The notes beneath the pieces are model-generated. The model had not been told where the DNA came from. It searched no databases and saw only the letters and a program-made list of their open reading frames with translations. Source: DATCHW01 sp036508135 (GTDB taxonomy: Bacteria > Bacteroidota > Ignavibacteria > Tepidaquicellales > Tepidaquicellaceae). From it: a stretch of DNA of 64,000 nt. Where the stretch lies: positions 124,001 through 188,000 of the forward strand of contig DATCHW010000259.1 of the NCBI GenBank assembly GCA_036508135.1. Direction: 5' to 3'. The translations under genes and the position numbers were made by a program. Positions 51,630 through 60,760 of this stretch are shown here, piece after piece (position 1 is the stretch's first letter; each line of letters begins with the position of its first letter).

Positions 51630-52283
51630 TTATTTGATTAAAATTTTCATTTTTTTAATAGTAGTGCCTTTATCCCGGGAGCTGAATATCGATGCTCCTG
51701 CGACAATAATATCTACCCCCGCATCCGATACTTTTTTGATATTTTCCAGATTTATTCCACCGTCAACTTCTATCAGACAATTAGGATTTCTATCTTGTAT
51801 AAGAGATTTTAGTTCCTTGATTTTGCTGATCGATCCTTCTATGAATTTTTGTCCTCCAAATCCAGGATTTACACTCATAATAAGTACGTAATCAGTTATC
51901 TGAACTATGTCTTTTAAAAAAGCGACCGGAGTAGACGGGTTAATTACAACTCCTGAAAATATTCCGAGATCTTTGATTTGATTTATAAGGCGATTCAGAT
52001 GAATATTATTCTCAAAATGTACAGAAATATAATTTGCCCCTGCTTTATGAAATTCATTGATATATTTCTCCGGATGATTAATCATTAAATGGACATCGAT
52101 TGGTAAGGTTGTCACATCATTTACTTTGTTAACAATGTAAGGACCAAAACTGATGTTAGGTACAAAATGTCCATCCATGATATCACAATGTATTATATCT
52201 GTTCCGGCTGATTCAATCTCCTTTATTTCATTTTCAAGTTTTGAAAAATCGGCGGATAATATAGAAGCGGAAATCTTTTTCAT
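51630..52283 (-). CDS. rpe: Ribulose-phosphate 3-epimerase
   Basis: A 217-residue TIM-barrel enzyme of the pentose phosphate pathway. Motifs: SASILSADFSKLENEIKEIE, IHCDIMDGHFVPNISFGP, DVHLMINHPEKYI, LIMSVNPGFGGQKFIEGSI and IEVDGGINLENI; metal ligands His and Asp are all present. It lies one base from nnrDE and five bases after the PASTA gene in the same operon. Confidence 0.95.
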   Translation of the reverse strand: MKKISASILSADFSKLENEIKEIESAGTDIIHCDIMDGHFVPNISFGPYIVNKVNDVTTLPIDVHLMINHPEKYINEFHKAGANYISVHFENNIHLNRLINQIKDLGIFSGVVINPSTPVAFLKDIVQITDYVLIMSVNPGFGGQKFIEGSISKIKELKSLIQDRNPNCLIEVDGGINLENIKKVSDAGVDIIVAGASIFSSRDKGTTIKKMKILIK

Positions 52284-52288
52284 TCAGA

Positions 52289-53164
52289 TTATTTGTTTTC
52301 AGTTCCCTCTTTGGTTTTTTTTTCTTTATCGTTATTAGCGGGTGCTTTTGTTGGTTGTTTCTCTTTTTTTATTTCTTTCTCCACAGGTTTTTCTTTATCC
52401 GTGTTACTACTTTCATTATCATTAATTTCTTCATCAGATTCCTTTTTTACTTCTTTACGCTTTTTTGCAACAATTAATTCTATTTCCGAATTTTCTGTAG
52501 CAGATTTTTCTTTCTTAGGATATTGATCTATTACTTGTCCGGGAGGCAAATCGCTGGCAAGATATGTAATTTTTCCCACTTTTAGTTTTGCATCTGTTAT
52601 TACCTTCTTTGCATCTTCAAGTTTTTTTCCTACCAATTCAGGAACGATAATATTACCGGTTTGAATTCCGTTGCTTACAATCAGATCAATTGTGGTGGAT
52701 TTTTTAACTTTGCTTCCGGGCTGTATCACCTGTGATATAACAACATCTTCAGGATATTCAGAAGAAAATTTCTTTACAACATCGCCAATTTTCAGATTTC
52801 GCTGCTCCAGAGTGAATTTTGCATCCCTTAGAGTTTTGGATATAAGACGTGGTACTTCAACTAATTGTTCACCTCCGCATACTATCAAATAAACCCGTCT
52901 GCCATTTTTTACAAACTGTTCTCCGATTGGTACCTGTTCAATTACTTGTCCGATTGGTTTGGTTTCATCGTATCTCAAATCCCCTTGTTTTACTTCAAGT
53001 CCGGACTCTTCTATCACACGCTTAGCATCGATAAAATTCATTCCTACAACACTTGGCACTTTAACAAGATTCATATGTTTTACGTACCATGGCATAATCA
53101 CACTATTAAATAGTAATAGCAAAACAATCAATGAACCCGAAATTATTAATAACTTTTTTAACAT
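52289..53164 (-). CDS. PASTA-domain membrane protein without kinase
   Basis: A 291-residue protein with one N-terminal membrane helix (about 5-25) and three PASTA domains: VKVPSVVGMNFIDAKRVIEE, VEVPRLISKTLRDAKFTLEQ, IIVPELVGKKLEDAKKVITD. PASTA domains bind peptidoglycan fragments. The C-terminal 70 residues are a Lys/Glu-rich, probably disordered tail. In Firmicutes these domains are fused to Ser/Thr kinases. Here there is no kinase domain and none next door. In Bacteroidota and relatives such stand-alone PASTA proteins often lie next to rpe, as here. Confidence 0.88.
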   Translation of the reverse strand: MLKKLLIISGSLIVLLLLFNSVIMPWYVKHMNLVKVPSVVGMNFIDAKRVIEESGLEVKQGDLRYDETKPIGQVIEQVPIGEQFVKNGRRVYLIVCGGEQLVEVPRLISKTLRDAKFTLEQRNLKIGDVVKKFSSEYPEDVVISQVIQPGSKVKKSTTIDLIVSNGIQTGNIIVPELVGKKLEDAKKVITDAKLKVGKITYLASDLPPGQVIDQYPKKEKSATENSEIELIVAKKRKEVKKESDEEINDNESSNTDKEKPVEKEIKKEKQPTKAPANNDKEKKTKEGTENK

Positions 53165-53300
53165 ATGATAAAACTAACAATTGTAAATGAAAAATAAAAT
53201 CAAATAATGAATTTATAGTAATTATTCTCAATTAATGATAAAACCAATAATCTCAGTAATTATCAAAAAATAAAATCTACAGATAATTTTGAATAAAAAA

Positions 53301-53327
53301 AAGAGGCTGTGTGAAACACAGCCTCTT
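53301..53327 (-). terminator. Hairpin terminator of the cytochrome gene
   Basis: AAGAGGCTGTG, a short loop and CACAGCCTCTT form an 11-bp stem. On the minus strand it is followed by a run of T. It ends the cytochrome transcript about 25 bases past the stop. A near-identical stem recurs at 55694-55722. Confidence 0.9.
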
Positions 53328-53351
53328 GATCTTAAAACATTTTTCTAATGT

Positions 53352-55418
53352 TTATTTTACTAACATCATTTTTTTGGTGATAACATTGCTTCCAGCGACT
53401 AATCTGTAGAAATAAATTCCACTAGCTAAATTATTTCCGTTATTAAATGTTACGGTATATTTGCCCGGCAACATTCTCATATTCACTAAATTTTCTACTT
53501 CCTTACCGGTTATATCGAATACTTTCAATGTTACAAAATCACCTTTTGGTAAACCAAAATCGATTTTTGTAGTCGGGTTGAAAGGATTCGGATAGTTTTG
53601 TGATAAAGTATATACAATCGGAACTTCCTCAAAGTTATGTTGAATTCCGGTAGTTCCGGCTATTGAAGCAAATAATACTTGAATAACATAGAATGGATTA
53701 TGCAGACCAAAGCTTTTATCATTTTTTATCATCTGATAATTATAAAACGCTTTTCGTTTATTTACATTATTCGAATCTGCTGCAATTAACTGCCAGCTGA
53801 CTGTTGAGTCATTAGTGTGCGGTAATGCTAATACAAGATTCCTGATTACACCTTTAACTTCTGTTTGCCAGTCTGCGATTGTTCCGTTTCCATCAAAATC
53901 TTCCGGAGCCATGAAATCATCAAAACTGGTTACTCCCGGGTGACATCCCTGACATGGAACAACATGGTCATAATTTGTTGGGGCGTAATTCATGTTCATT
54001 GAGTGACCACCCACTTTATCCCTTGTTACTGTCCCTGTATCAGTGGTTTGTGACATATGACAGCCAACACAGCCGTTTGATATATTTCTATGTGAACCTG
54101 AAATATATTGTGATCCAAAATTTGCAGCATTTTTACCAAGTAACACATCACCTTGTGGATTTTCGTGAGGTCCCCAGGTTGATGATGTTACTTTTGTTAA
54201 AACATAAGTAGAAGCTCTTCTTCTGGATTTGTGACAATCAAGACAGACATGCCCATTACCAATATTATAATGGTCACCACTTCCAAGTGTATCAGAACCG
54301 GGCAAACTATTTCTTAAAGCAAATTCATTTGAGTTTCCATGCGGATCGTGGCAAGTTGGACAACCAATAACTTCCTGGTCTGCTCCTGTTAGGTTTAAAG
54401 GTCCCTTGAAATTTTTGGTATATTGTATGTAAGATTCACCATCGTGGCAGCGGTTACAATCGCTTGCAGTTGTAAATCTAAGACTGTCAGCTACAGAACG
54501 CCCTTCCATAACAGGATGCGAATGCAAACTATTGGACCATTCAGAATAATTATTATGATTAGGTGGAGAATCGTGGCATTTAGCACAAACTCCTACTTTA
54601 TAGCTTATATTAATTCTATTAGTGTCTCCTCCGGTGAATGCGTGTTCACTTCCCGGTCCGTGGCAATTTTCACAACCAATGGTTGCAAAATTTACTAATC
54701 CCGGATAATAAGTTTTTAAAGAATCCCATTTTCCTGGATGCGGAGGTGATGTCCAAACCCAACCAAGAATTCTGGCAACATCATCAAAACCGTTATTTAA
54801 AGCAAATTTATTATGATCATATCCGGTTGTGTGGCATTTCATGCAACTTGTGCTATATGAGGCAGAACTGTCTATCTGATATTTGAATCTTCCGGCATGA
54901 CCACTTACTTTCCAACGATTGAATATGTCTTGAAATAGCGGAAATGAACCATGGCAGGTCATACATTGCGGCCAAGCAGCAGGTACACCCTGAAAATTAC
55001 CGACTCCGACATAGTATCCTGCATATACATACATAGTGGTATCTTTAGAACCCGCAGATGTTGCCATTGTAACCTTTACATTGTAAGCACCGGTGGAATC
55101 TGCTAAAAATTTAGCCCACCAATTCAAACCTGAAATTGAGGTTATTGTTGCGCCTGAACCGGCTGGTTTCGACAATAATGTCCAGCTAGCTGAAGTAACT
55201 GATGTGGTATCTCCAAAATTGAAAACATTTACATAAACCCAGGTTCCTTTAGCAACGACATTTAATCCCGTAGTATTACATGAATCGGAAACTAGTTGCG
55301 GAGTGGTTTTGAGTTTATATGGAGTTACATATTCAACTTTGATTTTTGCTCTTGGTGCTGCAAAAATAACTCCAGCTCCGAGGCAAATAAGTAGAATAAC
55401 TAATAATGATTTTTTCAT
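53352..55418 (-). CDS. Secreted nonahaem c-type cytochrome with type IX sorting domain
   Basis: About 688 residues from the ATG at 55418, which opens a signal peptide (MKKSLLVILLICLGAGVIFA). A longer frame starts at 55538 but would put 40 residues before it. Nine CxxCH haem sites are visible: CMTCH, CMKCH, CENCH, CAKCH, CNRCH, CPTCH, CLDCH, CVGCH, CQGCH. The N-terminal ~120 residues are a beta-rich (PKD-like) region. The C-terminal ~85 residues (YTLSQNYPNPFNPTTKIDFG, then LASGIYFYRL) are a type IX secretion sorting domain. It is probably exported across the outer membrane and anchored on the surface for extracellular electron exchange. It is monocistronic. Confidence 0.88.
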   Translation of the reverse strand: MKKSLLVILLICLGAGVIFAAPRAKIKVEYVTPYKLKTTPQLVSDSCNTTGLNVVAKGTWVYVNVFNFGDTTSVTSASWTLLSKPAGSGATITSISGLNWWAKFLADSTGAYNVKVTMATSAGSKDTTMYVYAGYYVGVGNFQGVPAAWPQCMTCHGSFPLFQDIFNRWKVSGHAGRFKYQIDSSASYSTSCMKCHTTGYDHNKFALNNGFDDVARILGWVWTSPPHPGKWDSLKTYYPGLVNFATIGCENCHGPGSEHAFTGGDTNRINISYKVGVCAKCHDSPPNHNNYSEWSNSLHSHPVMEGRSVADSLRFTTASDCNRCHDGESYIQYTKNFKGPLNLTGADQEVIGCPTCHDPHGNSNEFALRNSLPGSDTLGSGDHYNIGNGHVCLDCHKSRRRASTYVLTKVTSSTWGPHENPQGDVLLGKNAANFGSQYISGSHRNISNGCVGCHMSQTTDTGTVTRDKVGGHSMNMNYAPTNYDHVVPCQGCHPGVTSFDDFMAPEDFDGNGTIADWQTEVKGVIRNLVLALPHTNDSTVSWQLIAADSNNVNKRKAFYNYQMIKNDKSFGLHNPFYVIQVLFASIAGTTGIQHNFEEVPIVYTLSQNYPNPFNPTTKIDFGLPKGDFVTLKVFDITGKEVENLVNMRMLPGKYTVTFNNGNNLASGIYFYRLVAGSNVITKKMMLVK

Positions 55419-55693
55419 ATGTTTGAATTTTGATTTAATTCTACTATTAATAATGTCAATTACTGTGCCAAGTATTAAGTATTGTTTTATCAAGGATAAA
55501 ATGTAACAACTTGATGTTTTTGGGGAGTTTTTATACATTTCTCTATGTGGAAAAAAGGGACAGTTTAAATTTGGATATATTTAAATATTATTAATACTAA
55601 ATTTATAATTAAAATAAATCTAATTTAATTGTATTTATAAGATATAGCAGCATAAATTATTAACATTATGAAGTGACAATATAATATAAAAAA

Positions 55694-55722
55694 AAAGAGG
55701 CTGAATTTTACACAGCCTCTTT
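55694..55722 (-). terminator. Hairpin terminator, near copy of 53301-53327
   Basis: AAAGAGGCTG (55694-55703), a 9-base loop and CAGCCTCTTT (55713-55722) form a 10-bp stem. On the minus strand it is followed by a long T-run. It may be a second terminator for the tRNA transcript, or end an unrecognised short RNA. Confidence 0.75.
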
Positions 55723-55786
55723 AATATTCCACCACCTTTTTCAACCGTCGTAAGACGGGAAACGCAGTACACTTTTAAAAATAAAA

Positions 55787-55814
55787 AAAGCCGCAAGATT
55801 TTAATTGAGGCTTT
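55787..55814 (-). terminator. Terminator directly after tRNA-fMet
   Basis: On the minus strand AAAGCC, a 16-base loop and GGCTTT are followed by seven T. It starts nine bases after the tRNA end and fits an intrinsic terminator. Confidence 0.75.
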
Positions 55815-55822
55815 ATTCTTTG

Positions 55823-55895
<73 letters not shown>

Positions 55896-56019
55896 ATATT
55901 TTGTATTATAACATAAATAAGTATTTTATTCAATGGATAAATAAACTATTTTTACCTGTTTTATGTTACAATCAAAAATATATTTCTAAACAATTTTATT
56001 AATATAAAATCTTTACATA

Positions 56020-56766
56020 ATGAAAATTGCTGTATGTGTTTCTTTAGTGCCTGATAGCACTACGAAAGTGAAATTATCAAATGATAAATTAAAAATAGAT
56101 AAAAACGGAGTTACGTTTATCATCAATCCTTATGATGAATTTGCTGTGGAAGAAGCAGTTCAACTAAAGGAAAAACATGGCGGTGAAGTTATCGCAGTAT
56201 CATTTGGAACCATAAAATCGAAAGATGCTATTAAAAAAGCTTATCAAATGGGCGCTGACAAAGGAATTTTTGTGGAAGCAAGCGGGGATTTTGATTCATT
56301 CACCGCTGCAAAAAATCTTGCTGAAACAATAAAAGATCTAAATGCCGATATAATATTTTTCGGAAAACAATCAATTGATTATGACAGTTCAGTGATTCCT
56401 GCAATGGTTGGTGAGATACTGAATCTTCCTTACATTAATGTTGTTACAAAACTTGATATCGATGGAACCATTATTCGAGTTGAAAGAGAAATAGAAGGAG
56501 GAAAAGAGATTTTAGAATCTACTATGCCCGTAATAATTGGTGCACAAAAAGGTTTGAACAATCCACGCTATCCTAACCTCAGAAGTATTATGGCTTCAAA
56601 AAGTAAACCAGTGGAAGAGAAAAAGGCTTCTTATACAGGAAATATTACAGAGGTAACTGAAATGTCACTTCCGGCAATAAAAGGTACCGGAAAAATTCTA
56701 AAGAACGGTGTTTCGGATGTTCCCGAACTTGTAAAACTCCTCCGGGAAGAAGCTAAAGTAATTTAA
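56020..56766 (+). CDS. etfB: Electron transfer flavoprotein subunit beta
   Basis: A 248-residue subunit that carries AMP or a second flavin. Blocks: KIAVCVSLVPDSTTKVKL, VTFIINPYDEFAVEEAVQLK, ADIIFFGKQSIDYDSSVIPA, EREIEGGKEILESTMPVIIG. The overall sequence is that of conventional ETF. etfA follows after 26 bases. Together they take electrons from acyl-CoA and related dehydrogenases. A membrane Fe-S oxidoreductase at 62929 could be their quinone reductase. Confidence 0.95.
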   Translation: MKIAVCVSLVPDSTTKVKLSNDKLKIDKNGVTFIINPYDEFAVEEAVQLKEKHGGEVIAVSFGTIKSKDAIKKAYQMGADKGIFVEASGDFDSFTAAKNLAETIKDLNADIIFFGKQSIDYDSSVIPAMVGEILNLPYINVVTKLDIDGTIIRVEREIEGGKEILESTMPVIIGAQKGLNNPRYPNLRSIMASKSKPVEEKKASYTGNITEVTEMSLPAIKGTGKILKNGVSDVPELVKLLREEAKVI

Positions 56767-56792
56767 ATTCGAAAATTATAAAAATTTAGAAA

Positions 56793-57794
56793 ATGAAAAA
56801 AATACTCGCAATATTAGAAACCAAAGATAATAAATTTAAAAATTCTTCTTTCGAATTAATTTCCGAAGCACGGAAGTTATCAGCAGAACTCAAATGCGAA
56901 TTCGCCGGATTATCAATTACAGCAGCAGAAGATAATGCTTTCACTTCACTTTCCGAATATGGTGCAGAAAAAATTTATAAAATAGATTTGAATGAATTGA
57001 ATAAAATTTCCGGTAAAGATTGTGTCTTTTCTTATCCAGCCATTACAAAAGTAATTGCTAATTTTGCAAAAGCCAACGATTTCAACATCATACTCTTATC
57101 TGCAACTGCATTTGGAAAAGAGATAACCGGATCACTTTCGGTAAAAACAAACTCAGCACTCTGTCCTGATATAGTTGATATTAAAATAGACAATGGAGAT
57201 ATTATTGCAACAAGACCGGTATATGCAGGAAAAGCATATACAAAAGTGAAATTCAATTCTGACAATATACTGATTTCATTGAGACCAAATGTATTTAAGG
57301 CAGAAAAGATAAACGGAAATCTTTCGATAGAAAAAATCGATGTTAATACTTTAAATATCGGTGCATCAGACTTCACAGCTATAGTAAAAGAAGTTGTAAC
57401 CTCGACCGGAAAACTTGATGTAGCTGAAGCGGACAGAATTGTTTCCGGCGGCAGAGGACTTAGAGCTCCTGAAAATTTCAATCTAATCGAAAATCTTGCA
57501 AAAGTATTGGGTGCTGCTACCGGTGCATCAAGAGCAGTTGTAGATGCCGGCTGGAGACCGCACTCAGAACAGGTAGGGCAAACCGGAAAAACAGTGTCAC
57601 CGAGTCTTTATATTGCATGCGGAATAAGCGGTGCAATTCAACATCTTGCCGGAATGTCAACATCAAAATGTATTGTAGCTATAAATAAAGATAAAGATGC
57701 GCCTATTTTTCAAATAGCGGATTACGGAATAGTGGGAGATGTTTTTGAAATATTACCGGCATTGACTATAGAAATTGAGAAACTAAATATATAA
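56793..57794 (+). CDS. etfA: Electron transfer flavoprotein subunit alpha
   Basis: A 333-residue FAD-carrying subunit. The C-terminal FAD domain is complete: DRIVSGGRGLRAPENF, ATGASRAVVDAGWRPHSEQV, GQTGKTVSPSLYIACGISGA, IQHLAGMSTSKCIVAINKDK. The N-terminal adenine-nucleotide-like domain covers residues 1-190. It forms an operon with etfB and no bifurcation-specific additions are evident. Confidence 0.95.
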   Translation: MKKILAILETKDNKFKNSSFELISEARKLSAELKCEFAGLSITAAEDNAFTSLSEYGAEKIYKIDLNELNKISGKDCVFSYPAITKVIANFAKANDFNIILLSATAFGKEITGSLSVKTNSALCPDIVDIKIDNGDIIATRPVYAGKAYTKVKFNSDNILISLRPNVFKAEKINGNLSIEKIDVNTLNIGASDFTAIVKEVVTSTGKLDVAEADRIVSGGRGLRAPENFNLIENLAKVLGAATGASRAVVDAGWRPHSEQVGQTGKTVSPSLYIACGISGAIQHLAGMSTSKCIVAINKDKDAPIFQIADYGIVGDVFEILPALTIEIEKLNI

Positions 57795-57927
57795 ATATTT
57801 CATATTATTTCTTTTCTTTTTAAATGAGAAACGAAAAGAAATTAATTTTTAATGATAATTTTTTTGTATATATTTGTTAGAAACATTTTGGAAAATTAAC
57901 AGTATAAAGAAACAAAGAACAGGGTTT

Positions 57928-58542
57928 ATGGATACATCAAAAGATTTTATACAAGTAGAAATTTTTGGATTATCACTCACGTCTTCCGTTAGCGGAGGGG
58001 GGTTTGCTATAATATTAAAAGAAGTTAACGGGGAAAGAAGATTACCTATAATTATAGGGCAATTTGAAGCACAGGCAATAGCATACGAGTTAGAAGGCAA
58101 GAAACCACCCCGTCCATTAACTCACGATTTACTGAAATCAATGCTTGAGACATTAGGTTATTCGGTTGATTCAGTTTATATTACCGAACTTCGGGATTCA
58201 ACTTTTTATGCAAAAATAAAACTTGATAATGAAATAATAGATGAAGTTGATTCAAGACCATCTGATGCAATTGCAATTGCCTTAAAGTTTTTATCTCCCA
58301 TTTATGTTGCGGCTAATATTCTGGATGAAATCGGGTTTGTTCCTGAACCGGATGATGAAAAATCTGACGAGGAAAAGTCTGATGATATTACCGGCACCGG
58401 TTATCACGAAAAAGAAGAAAAAGGCAGTAAACTTGATATTTTAAAGAAAGAACTCGATGAAGCAATAACAAATGAAGATTACGAAAAAGCTGCGATGCTA
58501 AGAGATGAAATCAAGAAATTAAGCATTTCTCATTTCAACTAA
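57928..58542 (+). CDS. Bifunctional nuclease family protein (DUF151) with UVR domain
   Basis: About 204 residues from the ATG at 57928; a TTG frame extends upstream to 57874 but adds a non-conserved leader. The DUF151/bifunctional nuclease domain (about 1-130) is visible as VEIFGLSLTSSVSGGGFAII, LPIIIGQFEAQAIAYELEGK and SRPSDAIAIALKF. The C-terminal 40 residues form a UvrB/UvrC motif (LKKELDEAITNEDYEKAAML, RDEIKKL). The domain pair is frequent in this phylum. A role in nucleic-acid or stress metabolism is likely but not proven. Confidence 0.9.
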   Translation: MDTSKDFIQVEIFGLSLTSSVSGGGFAIILKEVNGERRLPIIIGQFEAQAIAYELEGKKPPRPLTHDLLKSMLETLGYSVDSVYITELRDSTFYAKIKLDNEIIDEVDSRPSDAIAIALKFLSPIYVAANILDEIGFVPEPDDEKSDEEKSDDITGTGYHEKEEKGSKLDILKKELDEAITNEDYEKAAMLRDEIKKLSISHFN

Positions 58543-58571
58543 TGTATTTTTAATAATTAATATATAACACA

Positions 58572-59126
58572 GTGAAGAAAATATTTTTTTTTATTCTCGC
58601 ATTATTGACCTCAAGTAATTTATCCTTTTCACAATTCAAATCTGATATCGTTAATGAATCTCCGCTACTATCCCCTATCAAAGTGCCGGCTACAAAATTG
58701 GCACTGGGCGTTCACGGAGGGTTTGCTTTTATGCAGCAATCGACCGGATTGGCAATCGGACTTATGGCTGATATAAAAGTAGCAAGTTTTTCTATTTCAC
58801 CTCAGGCAAATTACTGGAAAGTAAATGAGGATAATAATTTCGAAATGGCAGGTCTTATGAGATTCAATTTCGACTCCAAAGGTGTTATGCCTTATCTTGA
58901 TGCCGGAATAGGTATAAATTTTCTCAACCAGAAAGTAAAAGTAGGAACAACGGTTGTAAATGATAATTTTACCAATGTTGGACTGGATCTGGGCGGAGGT
59001 GTAGAATTTCTTGATGTGGGAACAAATTATAATATCTTTATAGACGGAAAATATAAAATTATTATCAAGGACGATGGCAATGTTTCCGGATACACACTAA
59101 CAGGCGGTATCAAATTTATTTTATAA
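58572..59126 (+). CDS. Outer-membrane beta-barrel family protein
   Basis: A 184-residue protein starting at GTG (58572) with a signal peptide (KKIFFFILALLTSSNLSFSQ). The mature chain alternates polar and hydrophobic residues in about eight strands (LALGVHGGFAFMQQSTGLAI, then NVGLDLGGGVEFLDVG) and ends in GGIKFIL, typical of small OmpA/OmpW-like barrels with a C-terminal hydrophobic residue. The function is unknown. It is 30 bases after the nuclease gene and 30 before coaX. Confidence 0.75.
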   Translation: MKKIFFFILALLTSSNLSFSQFKSDIVNESPLLSPIKVPATKLALGVHGGFAFMQQSTGLAIGLMADIKVASFSISPQANYWKVNEDNNFEMAGLMRFNFDSKGVMPYLDAGIGINFLNQKVKVGTTVVNDNFTNVGLDLGGGVEFLDVGTNYNIFIDGKYKIIIKDDGNVSGYTLTGGIKFIL

Positions 59127-59156
59127 TAAAAACAGTTATTATTTAAAGAATCCGAT

Positions 59157-59912
59157 TTGAGCACATATCTTTTATTAGATATTGGTAACTCTAATATTAA
59201 AATTGCGTTATCTTCTAATAATCGTTTCAGATTAGTAAATAATTTAGTCTATACAAAAGAAAAATTTTCTGATATTCTTGATATGGTGTTACAAACTATC
59301 AAATGCCATATTGATTTTGCCGGAATATCTCTTACAGACTCGAAACTTAAACCTGAGACAAAAAAATCCTTAAAAAGATTCGGGATATCAAATCTCATTT
59401 TCATCGATAGCCTTACTCAATCTCCGATAAAAATTAGTTATAAAAAAACTTTAGGAAGCGATAGAATCTGCGGAGGAGTTGCGGCTTCATATTTGTATCC
59501 TGAAAGGAAAAATATTTTATTCGTCGATTTCGGAACTGCAACAACTTATAATCTCATAACTAATAAAATATTTCAGGGTGGAATGATTACCCCGGGCATT
59601 TCAACATCTTTGAATTCACTTATCGGAAGCACAGCATTGCCTGAGGTGAAATTATCGGTTCAAAAATTTCTAATTAATAAAGATACAATCTCGAATATTA
59701 AAGCAGGAGTTTATTTTAATGTACTCTATTCCTTTGAACGAATCATATCAGAACTCAAGAAAAAATACCGGAATCTTTTTATTATTGTAACCGGTGGTAA
59801 TAAAAAATTAATTATAAGAAATACAAAACTCATTAATGCAATTGAAAGTAATTTAGTGCTCAAAGGTATAGCAATTATATTAGAACATTATGAATCTCTT
59901 CAAACAAAATAA
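59157..59912 (+). CDS. coaX: Type III pantothenate kinase
   Basis: A 251-residue ASKHA-fold kinase for the first step of coenzyme A synthesis. Blocks: YLLLDIGNSNIKIALSS (phosphate loop), LGSDRICGGVAASYL, ILFVDFGTATTYNLITN and GGMITPGISTSLNSL. The start is TTG at 59157, giving the normal N-terminus. Its stop overlaps the next gene by 23 bases. All active-site motifs are present. Confidence 0.93.
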   Translation: MSTYLLLDIGNSNIKIALSSNNRFRLVNNLVYTKEKFSDILDMVLQTIKCHIDFAGISLTDSKLKPETKKSLKRFGISNLIFIDSLTQSPIKISYKKTLGSDRICGGVAASYLYPERKNILFVDFGTATTYNLITNKIFQGGMITPGISTSLNSLIGSTALPEVKLSVQKFLINKDTISNIKAGVYFNVLYSFERIISELKKKYRNLFIIVTGGNKKLIIRNTKLINAIESNLVLKGIAIILEHYESLQTK

Positions 59913-60753
59913 GAATATGCTGAAACCTCTCTGGATTTTTTCTCAAAAGGGAAATTTATGGAGGTTTTTCATAACGGATATTGGTATAGTAGTTGGAGAA
60001 ACCCGCGATTTAGAAAAAAAAATAGTTTATTTTTTCAGTTTGGAAATAGGAACAGGGAAAATCAATTTTCAAAACCTGATACTTGGAAGTTATAATTATT
60101 GGATTTCGATAGAAGGTTACGATTCAAATTATATTTATTTACACCGGTTTGAAAATCCAAATATGCCGGATCATATCGGAATTATTGCAATAGACATTTT
60201 TACAGGTGAAATAAAATGGGAAAATAAGGATTTAATATATTTCTTCAATTCTGATGAAGAATTATACGGATACAGGCAAATGTTCGAATCTCTCAAATAC
60301 TATTTAATAGATAAAGAAAATGGAAATGTTAAAAAAGAAATTCGAAATGAAAATAGCAGCGATATTCAATCTTTAAAGTCTGAAACATCGGAAAATCAAT
60401 ATATTCATAACAAATATACTGATATTTTTAATCTTGATACCTCAAATAATGATATTAGAGAAATCATATCAAAAGAATTGGAGGGAAAAGTAATTCAGGG
60501 GGAAGTCGAATATATTAAGCAAAATGATTTATTAATTTTTAATTATCATATCAGGAGTTCTGAAAAAAGCAATGCCGATAATATTTTACTTGATAATATT
60601 TTATGCGTATATGAGATTGCAGATAAAAATAAAGTTCTTCATCAAAAGATAAATCATAATGTAAGATTTAATGTTCCGGATAGTTTTTTTATTCACAAGA
60701 ATTATCTGGTATATGTAATAGAAAAAAAAGAAATATCAGTAATCAAATTATAA
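59890..60753 (+). CDS. DUF4905-like hypothetical protein
   Basis: A 287-residue soluble protein. GNLWRFFITDIGIVVGETRD, then VYFFSLEIGTGKINFQ and IDIFTGEIKW repeat as a beta-propeller-like pattern, and the whole resembles DUF4905 proteins of Bacteroidota; this is from memory of the family and moderate at best. It overlaps coaX by 23 bases and is followed by the YjbQ gene after 7 bases. There is no signal peptide. Confidence 0.6.
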   Translation: MNLFKQNKNMLKPLWIFSQKGNLWRFFITDIGIVVGETRDLEKKIVYFFSLEIGTGKINFQNLILGSYNYWISIEGYDSNYIYLHRFENPNMPDHIGIIAIDIFTGEIKWENKDLIYFFNSDEELYGYRQMFESLKYYLIDKENGNVKKEIRNENSSDIQSLKSETSENQYIHNKYTDIFNLDTSNNDIREIISKELEGKVIQGEVEYIKQNDLLIFNYHIRSSEKSNADNILLDNILCVYEIADKNKVLHQKINHNVRFNVPDSFFIHKNYLVYVIEKKEISVIKL

Positions 60754-60760
60754 TAATTTC

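Larger units (their letters stand above)
55419..55822. other. Intergenic region upstream of the cytochrome and downstream of tRNA-fMet
   Basis: About 400 AT-rich bases hold the cytochrome promoter, two hairpins (55694-55722 and 55787-55814) and a ~65-base segment between them with no recognised product. No protein gene is supported; an 84-codon minus frame here is an artefact covering the tRNA. Confidence 0.6.

Noticed and set aside
57032..57481. 149-codon minus-strand frame
   Set aside because: It is the antisense shadow of etfA, which is a certain gene with full FAD motifs.
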